8,031 nucleotides of DNA from Fimenecus sp051881415 (GTDB lineage: Bacteria; Bacillota; Clostridia; Oscillospirales; Acutalibacteraceae). A model generated the notes under the pieces. That model was not told the origin of the DNA. It worked only from the letters and a program-made list of their open reading frames with translations, and ran no database searches. Location of the stretch: NCBI GenBank assembly GCA_051881415.1, contig JBJEPV010000146.1, positions 1-8,031 on the forward strand, in the 5' to 3' direction. The position numbers and the translations under genes are program-made. Positions 1 through 6,599 of this stretch are shown piece by piece. Each line of letters opens with the position of its first letter. Position 1 is the first letter of the stretch.

Positions 1-2814
1 TGTAAAGTGGTTTGCATTAAAGTTAAGAGCCTTGTCTGCCGCTGTAAAGCAAAGTGCCTTGCCATCCTCGTTTTTAAGAACGCCGTATCTTACCTCACCG
101 CGGTTACCCGAATCCTGGGGCTTAATGTATTTGTGAGGCATATCGGTAACGGTGGTCTCGTAAATGCCTATTGGTGCGTGCTCCTTAAAGTCGGCGTAGT
201 TCTCCACAGGTCCTCTGCCGTAGTAGGTGACCTGTTCAAAGGATTTGGGCATTTCAAGATGAACACCGAATCGGGGGAGCTGTAATGGCATGGGGCAAAC
301 AGCGGAAAGCTTGGGAGTTACGGCCATTTCGCCGTTCTTTGAGAAACGGTAATCAACGGTTGCAGTTGCCAAAAGGAAGATGCCTCGGGTGATAAATTTA
401 TACGATGTGCGTACAAATTTGCCCTTATTATCCGATTTAACCTTACAGCCTGTAAAGTGCACCTTTGCGGTTTCCAAACCGATAACATCCCAATAACCTT
501 TTAAGTATTGGTCGTTGTCAAGGCGTCCGCGGTAAATGTGGGGTACAAAGCCGTAAAGGCCGTCCAAGGGTTTCTTGTTAATATACTGAACGCCGTCTTT
601 TTTGTAGCTTACAAGTCCTTTTTTACAGTCGAATTTTGTCTTACCGCCCTTGAACTCAACCTCAATTTCACCGTCGTCCTTTTCAATTTTTGCATATTCC
701 TTGATTGTTGCGGCGGGGATTGCGGCGGTTGAGCAAATCAGCTGTTCTGTGGCAATTTCTCTGCCGTCTTCTTTGCTTGTGTAAATAAGGTCGAGGAAAA
801 TATCATTTTTAACGGACTTAAATACATCGGATTTAATAGCAATTTCCTTAACTTCCTGTGGTGCTAAAACAACATCTAAAACGCCGTTATCAGCTTCTTT
901 GCCGTCCTTTAAAATGCGGTAGGCAATTGAAATGTCATCAGTAGTCTTGAAATAACGTGTATTTTTAAGTTCAATTTTGCCGTTGCCCAAATACTTTGCA
1001 CGAATGGGACGGTAGCAAACCTTCATTTCCAAAGCACCGCTTGAAGGCTCACGGTTGGGGTAGAAAAGACCGTCAACACAGAAGTTACCGTCGTGGATAG
1101 GCTCGTTGTGGTCACCGCCGTATGTCCATTTGTATTTTGCATTTTCATCGTAAACGCTGTGGTCAGCCCACTCCCAAATGCAACCTCCCATAAATTGCTC
1201 GGAAGCATAGAACAACTGCATATACTCTTCCAATCCACCGGGGCCGTTACCCATGGCGTGAGCATATTCGCACTGGAAGAAGGGCTTGCCCTTGTATTTT
1301 TTGCCCGCTGTGCCGTTTAAGATTTTGCGCATCAATTTCGGTCTGCCGTACATTCTTGATACAACATCATAAGCCCAACGCTTACTGCGGTTAACGCCTT
1401 CATAGTGTACGGGAACTTCGGGATTTTCCTTATGTAAAAAGTCATAGCAAACATCCTGGCACTTGTAGCCGCCCGATTCGTTGCCCAGACTCCACATTGT
1501 TACGCAAATGTGGTTTTTATCACGCGCATACATACGGACAACACGGTCAAGGTAATGGGATGCCCATTTCATATCGTTGCTTAAACGGTTGGGGTTATAT
1601 GTGCTGTGAGGGATGGCGTAAAAGCCGTGAGTTTCAATATCTGCCTCGTCAACGGTGTAAAGTCCGTAAATGTCGCACATGGTCAAAAAGACCGGATCGG
1701 GGGGATAGTGGGAGGTACGCACGGCGTTGCAGTTGTATTCTTTCATCAACTGCACATCTTTCTCCAAATCGTCAAGAGACATAGCATAGCCCTTTGTCAT
1801 ATGCGTATCGTGGTGGTTGGCACCGAACATTTTAATGGGCTGACCGTTTAAGTAGAACACCTCTCCCTTGATGCGTACATCTTTAAAGCCTAAATATGTG
1901 CGTACAGCCTCTGCCTCTGTGCCGTTTTCCGTAAGAGTGAGCAGAACTTCATAAACATTTGGAATTTCTGCCGACCACTCTTTCACCGTCAGTGCAGAAA
2001 CAGTTGCTTCCGTCCGGGGCAAAAGGTCGGCTTCAAACAAAATGCCATTTGCATTTTTTGCGGCAATGTGCAATTTTGTACCGTCTGCAAATACGCCTTC
2101 AACGCTGATATGTAAATCATATGTACCGTCTGTATTTTTCTGCGGGCGGAACAGGAAATCGGAAATGTAGCTTGCCCCCTGAGAAGTAATATACACATCG
2201 CGGAAAATGCCGTTTTCACGGAACATATCCTGACATTCAAGGTATGTGCCGTTGCTCCATTTGTAGTTAACGGCTACAATTTCATTTTCCCCGTCTGTTA
2301 CAAAGGGTGTAATGTCAAACTCCGCCGTGTTGTGGGAACCCTCGGAATATCCCACATATTTGCCGTTGATATAGAGCGCCATTGCGCCTGCCACGCCCAA
2401 AAAGGTGATGACCTTGCGCGGGCTTTCCGCTAAAACAACGGTTTTTCTGTAAATGCCCACAGCCACATCTTCGGGAATATGGGGCGGCTTTTTGGGGAAC
2501 GGATACCGTGTGTTGATATAAGCGATTTGGTCATAGCCCGTTCTCTGCCAAGTGGAGGGAACATTTACTTTGTCAAATTGCGCCGAAGCGGTGTCAAACG
2601 GCTCGGGAATTTTGCTTAAACGGTCAAAATAGGCGAAATCCCACTCGCCGCTGAGCATAAGAACTCTGTCAGATGTGTAGCGCTCGTTTTTATAATCGCT
2701 TGTGTTGACCTTTTCCGCCGTGGAAAAGGGGATAAAGTAACTGCGCGCAGGCAGTTTGTTTTCTTCAAATACGCTGAAATCGGTGTGTAATTTTCGGTGA
2801 ACGGAGTATTGCAC
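1..2814 (-). CDS. lacZ: GH2 beta-galactosidase, LacZ-type, C-terminus cut by the window edge
   Basis: This is a cytoplasmic retaining glycosidase expected to split terminal beta-galactosides; no signal peptide is visible. The frame is open for 938 codons from a GTG to the window edge. Domain order fits LacZ: jelly-roll sugar-binding domain (about 30-200, with GEWDF and GYSEGS), Ig-like domain (about 205-305), TIM barrel (about 310-600), linker sandwich, then the start of the large C-terminal beta-sandwich (YGRGPVENY, PQDSGNR). Active-site signatures are intact: HHD at H334/H335, RTSHYP with H369, acid/base E446 in MWSLGNES, nucleophile E516 in FQCEYAHAMGN, and WEW near 547-549. E446 and E516 lie 70 residues apart, against 76 for E461/E537 of E. 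coli LacZ. The last stretch, probably 70-100 residues including the usual late active-site Trp, lies outside the window. The start is chosen because TGA closes the frame four codons upstream and GAGGG sits 6 nt before the GTG. Substrate could be another beta-galactoside rather than lactose. Confidence 0.95.
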   Translation of the reverse strand, partial: MQYSVHRKLHTDFSVFEENKLPARSYFIPFSTAEKVNTSDYKNERYTSDRVLMLSGEWDFAYFDRLSKIPEPFDTASAQFDKVNVPSTWQRTGYDQIAYINTRYPFPKKPPHIPEDVAVGIYRKTVVLAESPRKVITFLGVAGAMALYINGKYVGYSEGSHNTAEFDITPFVTDGENEIVAVNYKWSNGTYLECQDMFRENGIFRDVYITSQGASYISDFLFRPQKNTDGTYDLHISVEGVFADGTKLHIAAKNANGILFEADLLPRTEATVSALTVKEWSAEIPNVYEVLLTLTENGTEAEAVRTYLGFKDVRIKGEVFYLNGQPIKMFGANHHDTHMTKGYAMSLDDLEKDVQLMKEYNCNAVRTSHYPPDPVFLTMCDIYGLYTVDEADIETHGFYAIPHSTYNPNRLSNDMKWASHYLDRVVRMYARDKNHICVTMWSLGNESGGYKCQDVCYDFLHKENPEVPVHYEGVNRSKRWAYDVVSRMYGRPKLMRKILNGTAGKKYKGKPFFQCEYAHAMGNGPGGLEEYMQLFYASEQFMGGCIWEWADHSVYDENAKYKWTYGGDHNEPIHDGNFCVDGLFYPNREPSSGALEMKVCYRPIRAKYLGNGKIELKNTRYFKTTDDISIAYRILKDGKEADNGVLDVVLAPQEVKEIAIKSDVFKSVKNDIFLDLIYTSKEDGREIATEQLICSTAAIPAATIKEYAKIEKDDGEIEVEFKGGKTKFDCKKGLVSYKKDGVQYINKKPLDGLYGFVPHIYRGRLDNDQYLKGYWDVIGLETAKVHFTGCKVKSDNKGKFVRTSYKFITRGIFLLATATVDYRFSKNGEMAVTPKLSAVCPMPLQLPRFGVHLEMPKSFEQVTYYGRGPVENYADFKEHAPIGIYETTVTDMPHKYIKPQDSGNRGEVRYGVLKNEDGKALCFTAADKALNFNANHFT

Positions 2815-2820
2815 AATAAG

Positions 2821-2825
2821 CCCTC
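2821..2825 (-). promoter_or_regulatory. Ribosome binding site fixing a GTG start for the beta-galactosidase
   Basis: Read on the minus strand, GTGAGGG ends 6 nt before the GTG at 2814-2812. The only ATG nearby (2834-2832) is in another frame and has no good Shine-Dalgarno sequence. An in-frame TGA lies between this site and any earlier start, so GTG is the only reasonable choice. Confidence 0.85.
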
Positions 2826-2848
2826 ACTTTTCATTTTGTATTGTTACT

Positions 2849-2878
2849 ATCATACCAAACACAGGCAAACTTTGTCAA
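2849..2878 (-). promoter_or_regulatory. Sigma-A type promoter of the beta-galactosidase gene
   Basis: On the minus strand a perfect -35 TTGACA (2878-2873) is followed after 18 bp by the -10 TATGAT (2854-2849). Transcription would begin near 2842, giving a leader of about 28 nt before the GTG. No clear cre box was found beside it. Confidence 0.8.
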
Positions 2879-2903
2879 ATCTCAACGAAAAACCCTCTGC
2901 ACC

Positions 2904-2932
2904 TTGACGAACGGCTGTGTATTGCATATAAT
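2904..2932 (+). promoter_or_regulatory. Near-consensus sigma-A promoter of the antiporter gene
   Basis: TTGACG (2904-2909), a 17-bp spacer, then a perfect TATAAT (2927-2932). Transcription would start near 2939-2941, giving an untranslated leader of about 90 nt. A second, weaker possibility is TTGACC (2944-2949), 16 bp, TGTAAT (2966-2971). The start region of the main promoter coincides with an inverted repeat. Confidence 0.8.
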
Positions 2933-2969
2933 AGTGTAGGTTATTGACCAAACAGTCAATAATAGTGTA
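2928..2969 (+). repeat. 11-bp direct repeat, two copies 31 bp apart
   Basis: ATAATAGTGTA occurs at 2928-2938 and again at 2959-2969. The first copy contains most of the -10 box of the antiporter promoter and the second borders the inverted repeat. The 31-bp offset is close to three turns of B-DNA. It may be a second binding motif or a local duplication. Confidence 0.5.
2941..2962. promoter_or_regulatory. Inverted repeat at the transcription start, probable operator
   Basis: The arms TTATTGAC (2941-2948) and GTCAATAA (2955-2962) are perfect reverse complements separated by 6 bp (CAAACA). The site begins about 8 bp after the TATAAT box, where a bound repressor would block initiation. A TTGAC...GTCAA dyad resembles operators of TetR/AcrR-type dimeric repressors. 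That family guess is inference, and no regulator gene lies in the window. The dyad also overlaps the -35 of the possible second promoter. Confidence 0.55.
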
Positions 2970-3020
2970 ATACAGATACACCGTACAAGTCAAGTGCGGA
3001 ACGATTTTTTTCTGAAATTC

Positions 3021-3026
3021 AGGTGA
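3021..3026 (+). promoter_or_regulatory. Ribosome binding site fixing the antiporter start at the ATG
   Basis: AGGTGA lies 5 nt before the ATG at 3032. An in-frame GTG at 3023 is part of this very site and has no Shine-Dalgarno sequence of its own (upstream is T-rich), so it is better read as ribosome binding site than as start codon. Confidence 0.75.
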
Positions 3027-3031
3027 ACACA

Positions 3032-4252
3032 ATGCAAATTCTTAGGTGGCTTGCCGTAATCGCAATCGCTTTTATCATTGGTAAACTCTTTACCAAAATC
3101 AAACTGCCCGCCATTTTAGGATGGCTGATTGCAGGTATGGTGTTCGGTCCTTACGCGGTTGCGCTGTTGCCCCAGTCCCTTTTGGACGCACAATGGTATC
3201 AAATTTTAATGCACCTTGCTGAATGTTTTGTAGGTGTGATGATCGGCACGGAATTGGTGTGGAACAGGCTCAAACGCTCGGGAAAACAAATCATTGTCAC
3301 CACCTTAACCCAATCGCTGGGTACCTTTTTCCTCGTGAGCCTTGTGTTCGGCATATTCTTTTATTTTATGAAAATCCCTTTGTATCTTGCGGTGATTTTC
3401 GGCGGGATTGCCTTGGCAACTGCGCCCGCGCCCGCCCTTTCCATTGTGCAGGAGTTTAAAACCGACGGTCCTGTTACAAAAACGCTGATTCCCATGGCGG
3501 CGCTGGACGATATGGTGGGCGTAGTGGTGTTTTTCACGGTCATTTCCGTGATTACCTCGTACCTTTCAGGCGGGGGAATGCCCGCATATATGATTCCGCT
3601 GATTGTGCTGTTGCCGCTTGTGATTGGCGCAGTCCTCGGTGTGCCCGCAGGATTTTTGCTCAAAAAAGACCGCGGCAAAGCGGTAACGCTGTTGATACTA
3701 TGTGTCGGATTAGCCGCCGTCAGCGCTTTGGGGATCGTGGTGAACACCTATGTAATGCCCTCTCCCGTTTTAAACTTTATGCTGATGGGTATGGCGTTTT
3801 CCGCCGCCTTTGCCAATATCGTTTCCGAAGAACGCCTGGCGCAAATCTCCAAAGATTTCCACCCGCTTTTGGGTGTGGCAATCTTGCTTGCCATTGTCAA
3901 TCTCGGCGCGCCGCTGGATTATCATTCCATTTTGGGCGCAGGGTTGTTTACTGCCGTGTATATCCTTTCCCGTGCGGCGGGCAAGTACTTCGGCGCCTAT
4001 TTCGGCAGTGCCGTTACAAAAGCACCGAAAACCGTGAAAAAGTATTTGGGGCTTACACTTTTGCCCCATTCGGGCGTGTCCTTGGTATTTACGGGCATTG
4101 CCGTATCCTCCTTACAAGGCTCTGCCCCGGAATGTGCAGAAATTATACAGGGTACGATTGCCGCGGCGGCAATACTGAATGAAATTATCGCCGTCATTGT
4201 TGCCAAAAAGGGCTTTGAATGGGCAGGCGAGTGCAACACCAAACAAGTATAA
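3032..4252 (+). CDS. Cation:proton antiporter, CPA family (Na+/H+ exchanger fold)
   Basis: The 406-residue protein is very hydrophobic, with roughly 12-13 membrane segments, and fits the Na+/H+ exchanger family (PF00999). It has no cytoplasmic TrkA-N/RCK domain of the kind that follows the membrane part in KefB/KefC, and the length is that of the membrane core alone. Key features are an N-terminal LGWLIAGMVFGP motif (about 29-40), the segment ATAPAPALSIVQEF (about 128-141) that forms the unwound helix in this fold, and ALDD with D159 and D160, the expected ion site. A late SRAAGKYFGAY and LPHSGVSLVF match conserved C-terminal helices. The Asp-Asp pair is typical of electrogenic members (NhaA/NapA-like). 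The ion (Na+, K+ or other) cannot be read from sequence. It has its own promoter with an operator-like dyad and ends at a strong terminator, so it appears monocistronic. Confidence 0.9.
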   Translation: MQILRWLAVIAIAFIIGKLFTKIKLPAILGWLIAGMVFGPYAVALLPQSLLDAQWYQILMHLAECFVGVMIGTELVWNRLKRSGKQIIVTTLTQSLGTFFLVSLVFGIFFYFMKIPLYLAVIFGGIALATAPAPALSIVQEFKTDGPVTKTLIPMAALDDMVGVVVFFTVISVITSYLSGGGMPAYMIPLIVLLPLVIGAVLGVPAGFLLKKDRGKAVTLLILCVGLAAVSALGIVVNTYVMPSPVLNFMLMGMAFSAAFANIVSEERLAQISKDFHPLLGVAILLAIVNLGAPLDYHSILGAGLFTAVYILSRAAGKYFGAYFGSAVTKAPKTVKKYLGLTLLPHSGVSLVFTGIAVSSLQGSAPECAEIIQGTIAAAAILNEIIAVIVAKKGFEWAGECNTKQV

Positions 4253-4260
4253 TTCGGCTT

Positions 4261-4303
4261 AAAAAAGATAACCCGCAGTCTCTCCTTGAAACTGCGGGTT
4301 TTT
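4261..4303. terminator. Bidirectional intrinsic terminator between convergent genes
   Basis: A perfect 10-bp stem, AACCCGCAGT (4270-4279) with ACTGCGGGTT (4291-4300), closes an 11-nt loop. On the plus strand the stem runs into TTTTT (4299-4303), serving the antiporter. On the minus strand it is followed after 3 nt by six T (4266-4261), serving the symporter-deacetylase operon, whose stop codon lies only 7 nt before the stem. Confidence 0.93.
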
Positions 4304-4307
4304 GCGG

Positions 4308-5159
4308 TTATAAATTCTCAAATATGCGCCAGGAAACCAACTGTATGCCTTTTTCCTCAGCCTTTTGCAAAATATCGCCGCTTTGCAACAGTTGCAATTC
4401 CCAAACGCGCTTTTGCCATTCGCGTTCGCCGTTGTCGGCAGGGTAGGCGGGGTGTAAGAACATTTCCGTTACGCCGTCTATTGAATTTTCCACCGCGTCG
4501 AGATAATAACGGCGCAAACCTTCGTAATCCCCGATTTTTTCGAGCGTATACGGATTGGAAACCACATCATCGGGCATTTTTACACCTTGCTTTTCCCCAA
4601 GTGAGACCAAATGCTTTTGAAACGCGAGCACCGCGCGGGGGAGTTTTCGCCCCAACTGCCGTTCTAAAAAATACGGCGTTTTCGGAAAACGGTAAGGCAG
4701 ATTGTGCCGACTGCAAAAGGCGTAAGCGTCACGGTAAAACCGCCGCCCGTTAATGCCGTACAGCGTGGCGCAATGGTTGTCGGCGTGGTCAACCGCACAG
4801 CCGTTTTTTACGGCAAAATCGTATTGCGCCTCCAATTCGGCGGCTATGTCGCGGTGCTTTGCGTGCAGGGCGAGCCCCGATTGGTTAGGATATAACCCCG
4901 CACCGTCCGAAAGAGATTTCGCACCGCTTACACTCTGCCAGCGATGTTCGGCGTTGTCGGAATTCACGGTCAGATGTATCCCTACCGTAATATTTTCCTT
5001 TGCCGCCAAGGTTGCCGCTTCGCTTGCGCTGTCCGCCACCGCCATTAGAGAGGTTGAGGTAATCAAGCCCGCTTGGTACAACTCGCATATGGCTTTGGTC
5101 TGTGCTTCATTATAGCCGAAATCATCGGCGTTGATAATTAAATATTTATTCTTGTTCAT
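4308..5159 (-). CDS. YdjC/ChbG-family carbohydrate deacetylase
   Basis: A 283-residue cytoplasmic enzyme of the YdjC family (PF04794), whose studied members remove N-acetyl groups from chito-oligosaccharides such as diacetylchitobiose with a divalent metal. The N-terminal strand carries IINADDFG with D12 and D13 (base and metal ligand). GIHL supplies H62, and a third motif HADNH gives H125, D127 and H129, in the place of the usual H-x-D-x-H. LHPAYPAD with H236 matches the late conserved His-Pro. Length is normal for the family. The start is the ATG at 5159, because the conserved first strand begins there and AAGGA lies 8 nt upstream; a longer reading adds 20 unrelated residues inside the upstream gene. 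It overlaps the symporter gene by 14 bp, so the two are probably translationally coupled. The substrate is inferred only as an acetylated sugar. Confidence 0.88.
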   Translation of the reverse strand: MNKNKYLIINADDFGYNEAQTKAICELYQAGLITSTSLMAVADSASEAATLAAKENITVGIHLTVNSDNAEHRWQSVSGAKSLSDGAGLYPNQSGLALHAKHRDIAAELEAQYDFAVKNGCAVDHADNHCATLYGINGRRFYRDAYAFCSRHNLPYRFPKTPYFLERQLGRKLPRAVLAFQKHLVSLGEKQGVKMPDDVVSNPYTLEKIGDYEGLRRYYLDAVENSIDGVTEMFLHPAYPADNGEREWQKRVWELQLLQSGDILQKAEEKGIQLVSWRIFENL

Positions 5160-6471
5160 TTTCTTGTTCCTTGTCGGTTTCGTCCTTGAAATGCAGGAAC
5201 AGCGAAATAATTGCCGCAATCAAAACCGCCGCGCCCGGGAAAATAATCAGCAAAAAGCGCGAGGCAAGGTCGGGGTTGGGGCCGGGATTGTCGCCGTTTT
5301 CAAAGCCGAACACGGTTGCCGCAATGTAAAAGGCGAGGGAGGTAAACAGACCGTTCAAGCGATTCAAAACGCCCATACAGCTCGAAATAATTGCTTCACG
5401 CTTTACGCCGTATTTTTCGTAATCTTCGTCCATAATTTTCGCACCGATGCAGTCCATTGTGGTCAAACACCCTGCAACGCCGAAGCCCACAACGCCCGCA
5501 ATGCACATCGCGGGGACCAAACTGTTTATAAAGAACAGCGGCGCAATACCGACAGCCATTACGAAAAACGATGTGCGCCAAACCTTCATAATTGAAACGC
5601 GTTTGGTAATTTTACTCCAAATCAAAACGCCGACAAGTGCTACCGCAAAAACCGCCGCCATCAAAAGTGTGGTTTTGCCGCTGTCGAGCTTTAAGGAGTA
5701 TTTCACATAGAACGAAATGGCCTGCGAAATGAGAGAAAATGCCGCGGAATAAAACGCGCCCGCAAGCCCGAAAATCCAAAACTTTTTGTTGGTGATGAGC
5801 GCTTTAATACTACCCCAAATTTTCGGCGTTTCCGTGGACCAGCTCTCGGGGTTCTCATGACAGCCGAAGGTGCAGTACAGAATCACTGCCAAAGCCAATC
5901 CGCCGTAAATAACCGCCGTTAAGCGATACCCGATTTTTTCCGTAATCATGGGCGTCAGCGCAATGCTTATCACCATTGCCACAAGCTGAAATGCCTGGCG
6001 AATGGCGTTGGTTTTTGCGCGCTCGTGGTCGCTGTGGAATAACTCCGGGAACAGCGCACCGTAGTTTGCATTCATTAAGGAATCGAGCGTGCCTGTCAAT
6101 ATGTACATCAGCAAAAAATAGACAAACAGCGCGGTTTGATTTTCACCGATAACCGACGGTACATTAAAGAACGAAATAAAGCACAAAATCAACAGCGGCA
6201 CGCCAATCACAAGCCACGGGCGTCTGCGCCCCCAACGGGTACGGGTTTTATCGGACAAAAAGCCGTAAATGGGGTTGTCAATCGAATCGACAAAGGTGTA
6301 AATCAATAAAACCAAAGAATACTGCTTCATCGGCAAACCCAGCATATCCACATAAAAGATAGCCGCGTAGGTTTTAAACATATTGATGGGAATTGAGGTG
6401 CCGAACATACCGATGCCGTACCGAAACGGCGAGGTTTTACGCAATTTGCTTTGCGGTTGGTTATTTTCCAT
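5146..6471 (-). CDS. GPH-family (MelB-like) glycoside:cation symporter
   Basis: A 441-residue, 12-helix inner-membrane transporter of the glycoside-pentoside-hexuronide:cation symporter family, within the major facilitator superfamily. The family signature after helix 2 is clear: FVDSIDNPIYG (61-70) followed by FLSDKTRTRWGRRRPW (71-86). Compared with MelB WDAINDP, D62 matches the cation-site D55, but the second acid (D59) is Asn here (N66) and the preceding Asn is Asp (D65). The protein ends in a charged tail rich in Glu and Gln. The start is the ATG at 6471, with AGGGAG 5 nt upstream. A reading 46 residues longer would extend through the promoter and is rejected. It is the first gene of a two-gene operon with the deacetylase, suggesting that the cargo is a small acetylated sugar or glycoside. 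The exact sugar and coupling ion cannot be told. Confidence 0.92.
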   Translation of the reverse strand: MENNQPQSKLRKTSPFRYGIGMFGTSIPINMFKTYAAIFYVDMLGLPMKQYSLVLLIYTFVDSIDNPIYGFLSDKTRTRWGRRRPWLVIGVPLLILCFISFFNVPSVIGENQTALFVYFLLMYILTGTLDSLMNANYGALFPELFHSDHERAKTNAIRQAFQLVAMVISIALTPMITEKIGYRLTAVIYGGLALAVILYCTFGCHENPESWSTETPKIWGSIKALITNKKFWIFGLAGAFYSAAFSLISQAISFYVKYSLKLDSGKTTLLMAAVFAVALVGVLIWSKITKRVSIMKVWRTSFFVMAVGIAPLFFINSLVPAMCIAGVVGFGVAGCLTTMDCIGAKIMDEDYEKYGVKREAIISSCMGVLNRLNGLFTSLAFYIAATVFGFENGDNPGPNPDLASRFLLIIFPGAAVLIAAIISLFLHFKDETDKEQENEQE

Positions 6472-6504
6472 AAATTCTCCCTCACTTTTTTCTAACTTAC
6501 AAAA

Positions 6505-6533
6505 AATATAGCATAATTTTTGCACATTTGCAA
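6505..6533 (-). promoter_or_regulatory. Promoter of the symporter-deacetylase operon (extended -10)
   Basis: On the minus strand TTGCAA (6533-6528, four of six matches to TTGACA) is followed after 17 bp by TATATT (6510-6505). A TGC directly before the -10 makes it an extended -10 element. Transcription would start near 6498, leaving a leader of about 27 nt with a strong GAGGGAG ribosome binding site. The -35 is also one arm of an inverted repeat. Confidence 0.65.
6520..6533. promoter_or_regulatory. Short inverted repeat between divergent promoters, possible operator
   Basis: TTGCA (6520-6524) and TGCAA (6529-6533) are perfect reverse complements separated by CATT. The 14-bp dyad covers the -35 element and part of the spacer of the leftward promoter, and ends 8 bp before the -35 of the rightward one. 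A regulator here could affect both directions. The arms are short, so chance remains possible. Confidence 0.35.
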
Positions 6534-6541
6534 CAGTTCCT

Positions 6542-6570
6542 TTGACATATGCGACGAAATATTGTATGAT
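6542..6570 (+). promoter_or_regulatory. Sigma-A type promoter of the PHP hydrolase gene
   Basis: A perfect TTGACA (6542-6547), a 17-bp spacer and TATGAT (6565-6570). Transcription would begin near 6577, about 23 nt before the ATG, with AGAGGTGG (6585-6592) as ribosome binding site. Its -35/-10 pair is the same hexamer pair as in the beta-galactosidase promoter, with spacer 17 rather than 18. Confidence 0.85.
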
Positions 6571-6599
6571 TACACCAAACAAAAAGAGGTGGATTTTGT

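Noticed and set aside
2616..2834. A 72-codon minus-strand frame from an ATG at 2834 that begins upstream of the beta-galactosidase start, as a possible leader peptide
   Set aside because: It has no Shine-Dalgarno sequence, starts about 8 nt from the predicted transcript start, and runs out of frame through the N-terminal domain of a clear gene.
2850..3032. A 60-codon minus-strand frame across the divergent control region
   Set aside because: It spans both promoters and the dyad, has no ribosome binding site and no recognisable protein character.
3361..3747. A 128-codon frame antisense to the antiporter
   Set aside because: It is a shadow of the transporter gene: low-complexity Thr/Ser/Pro-rich composition mirrors the antisense of hydrophobic codons.
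5160..5219. N-terminal extension of the deacetylase by 20 residues
   Set aside because: The conserved first strand (IINADDFG) starts a few residues after the ATG at 5159, which has its own ribosome binding site; the extension is out-of-frame symporter sequence.
5131..5595. A 154-codon plus-strand frame opposite the symporter and deacetylase junction
   Set aside because: No ribosome binding site, no family resemblance, and it lies opposite two well-supported overlapping genes.
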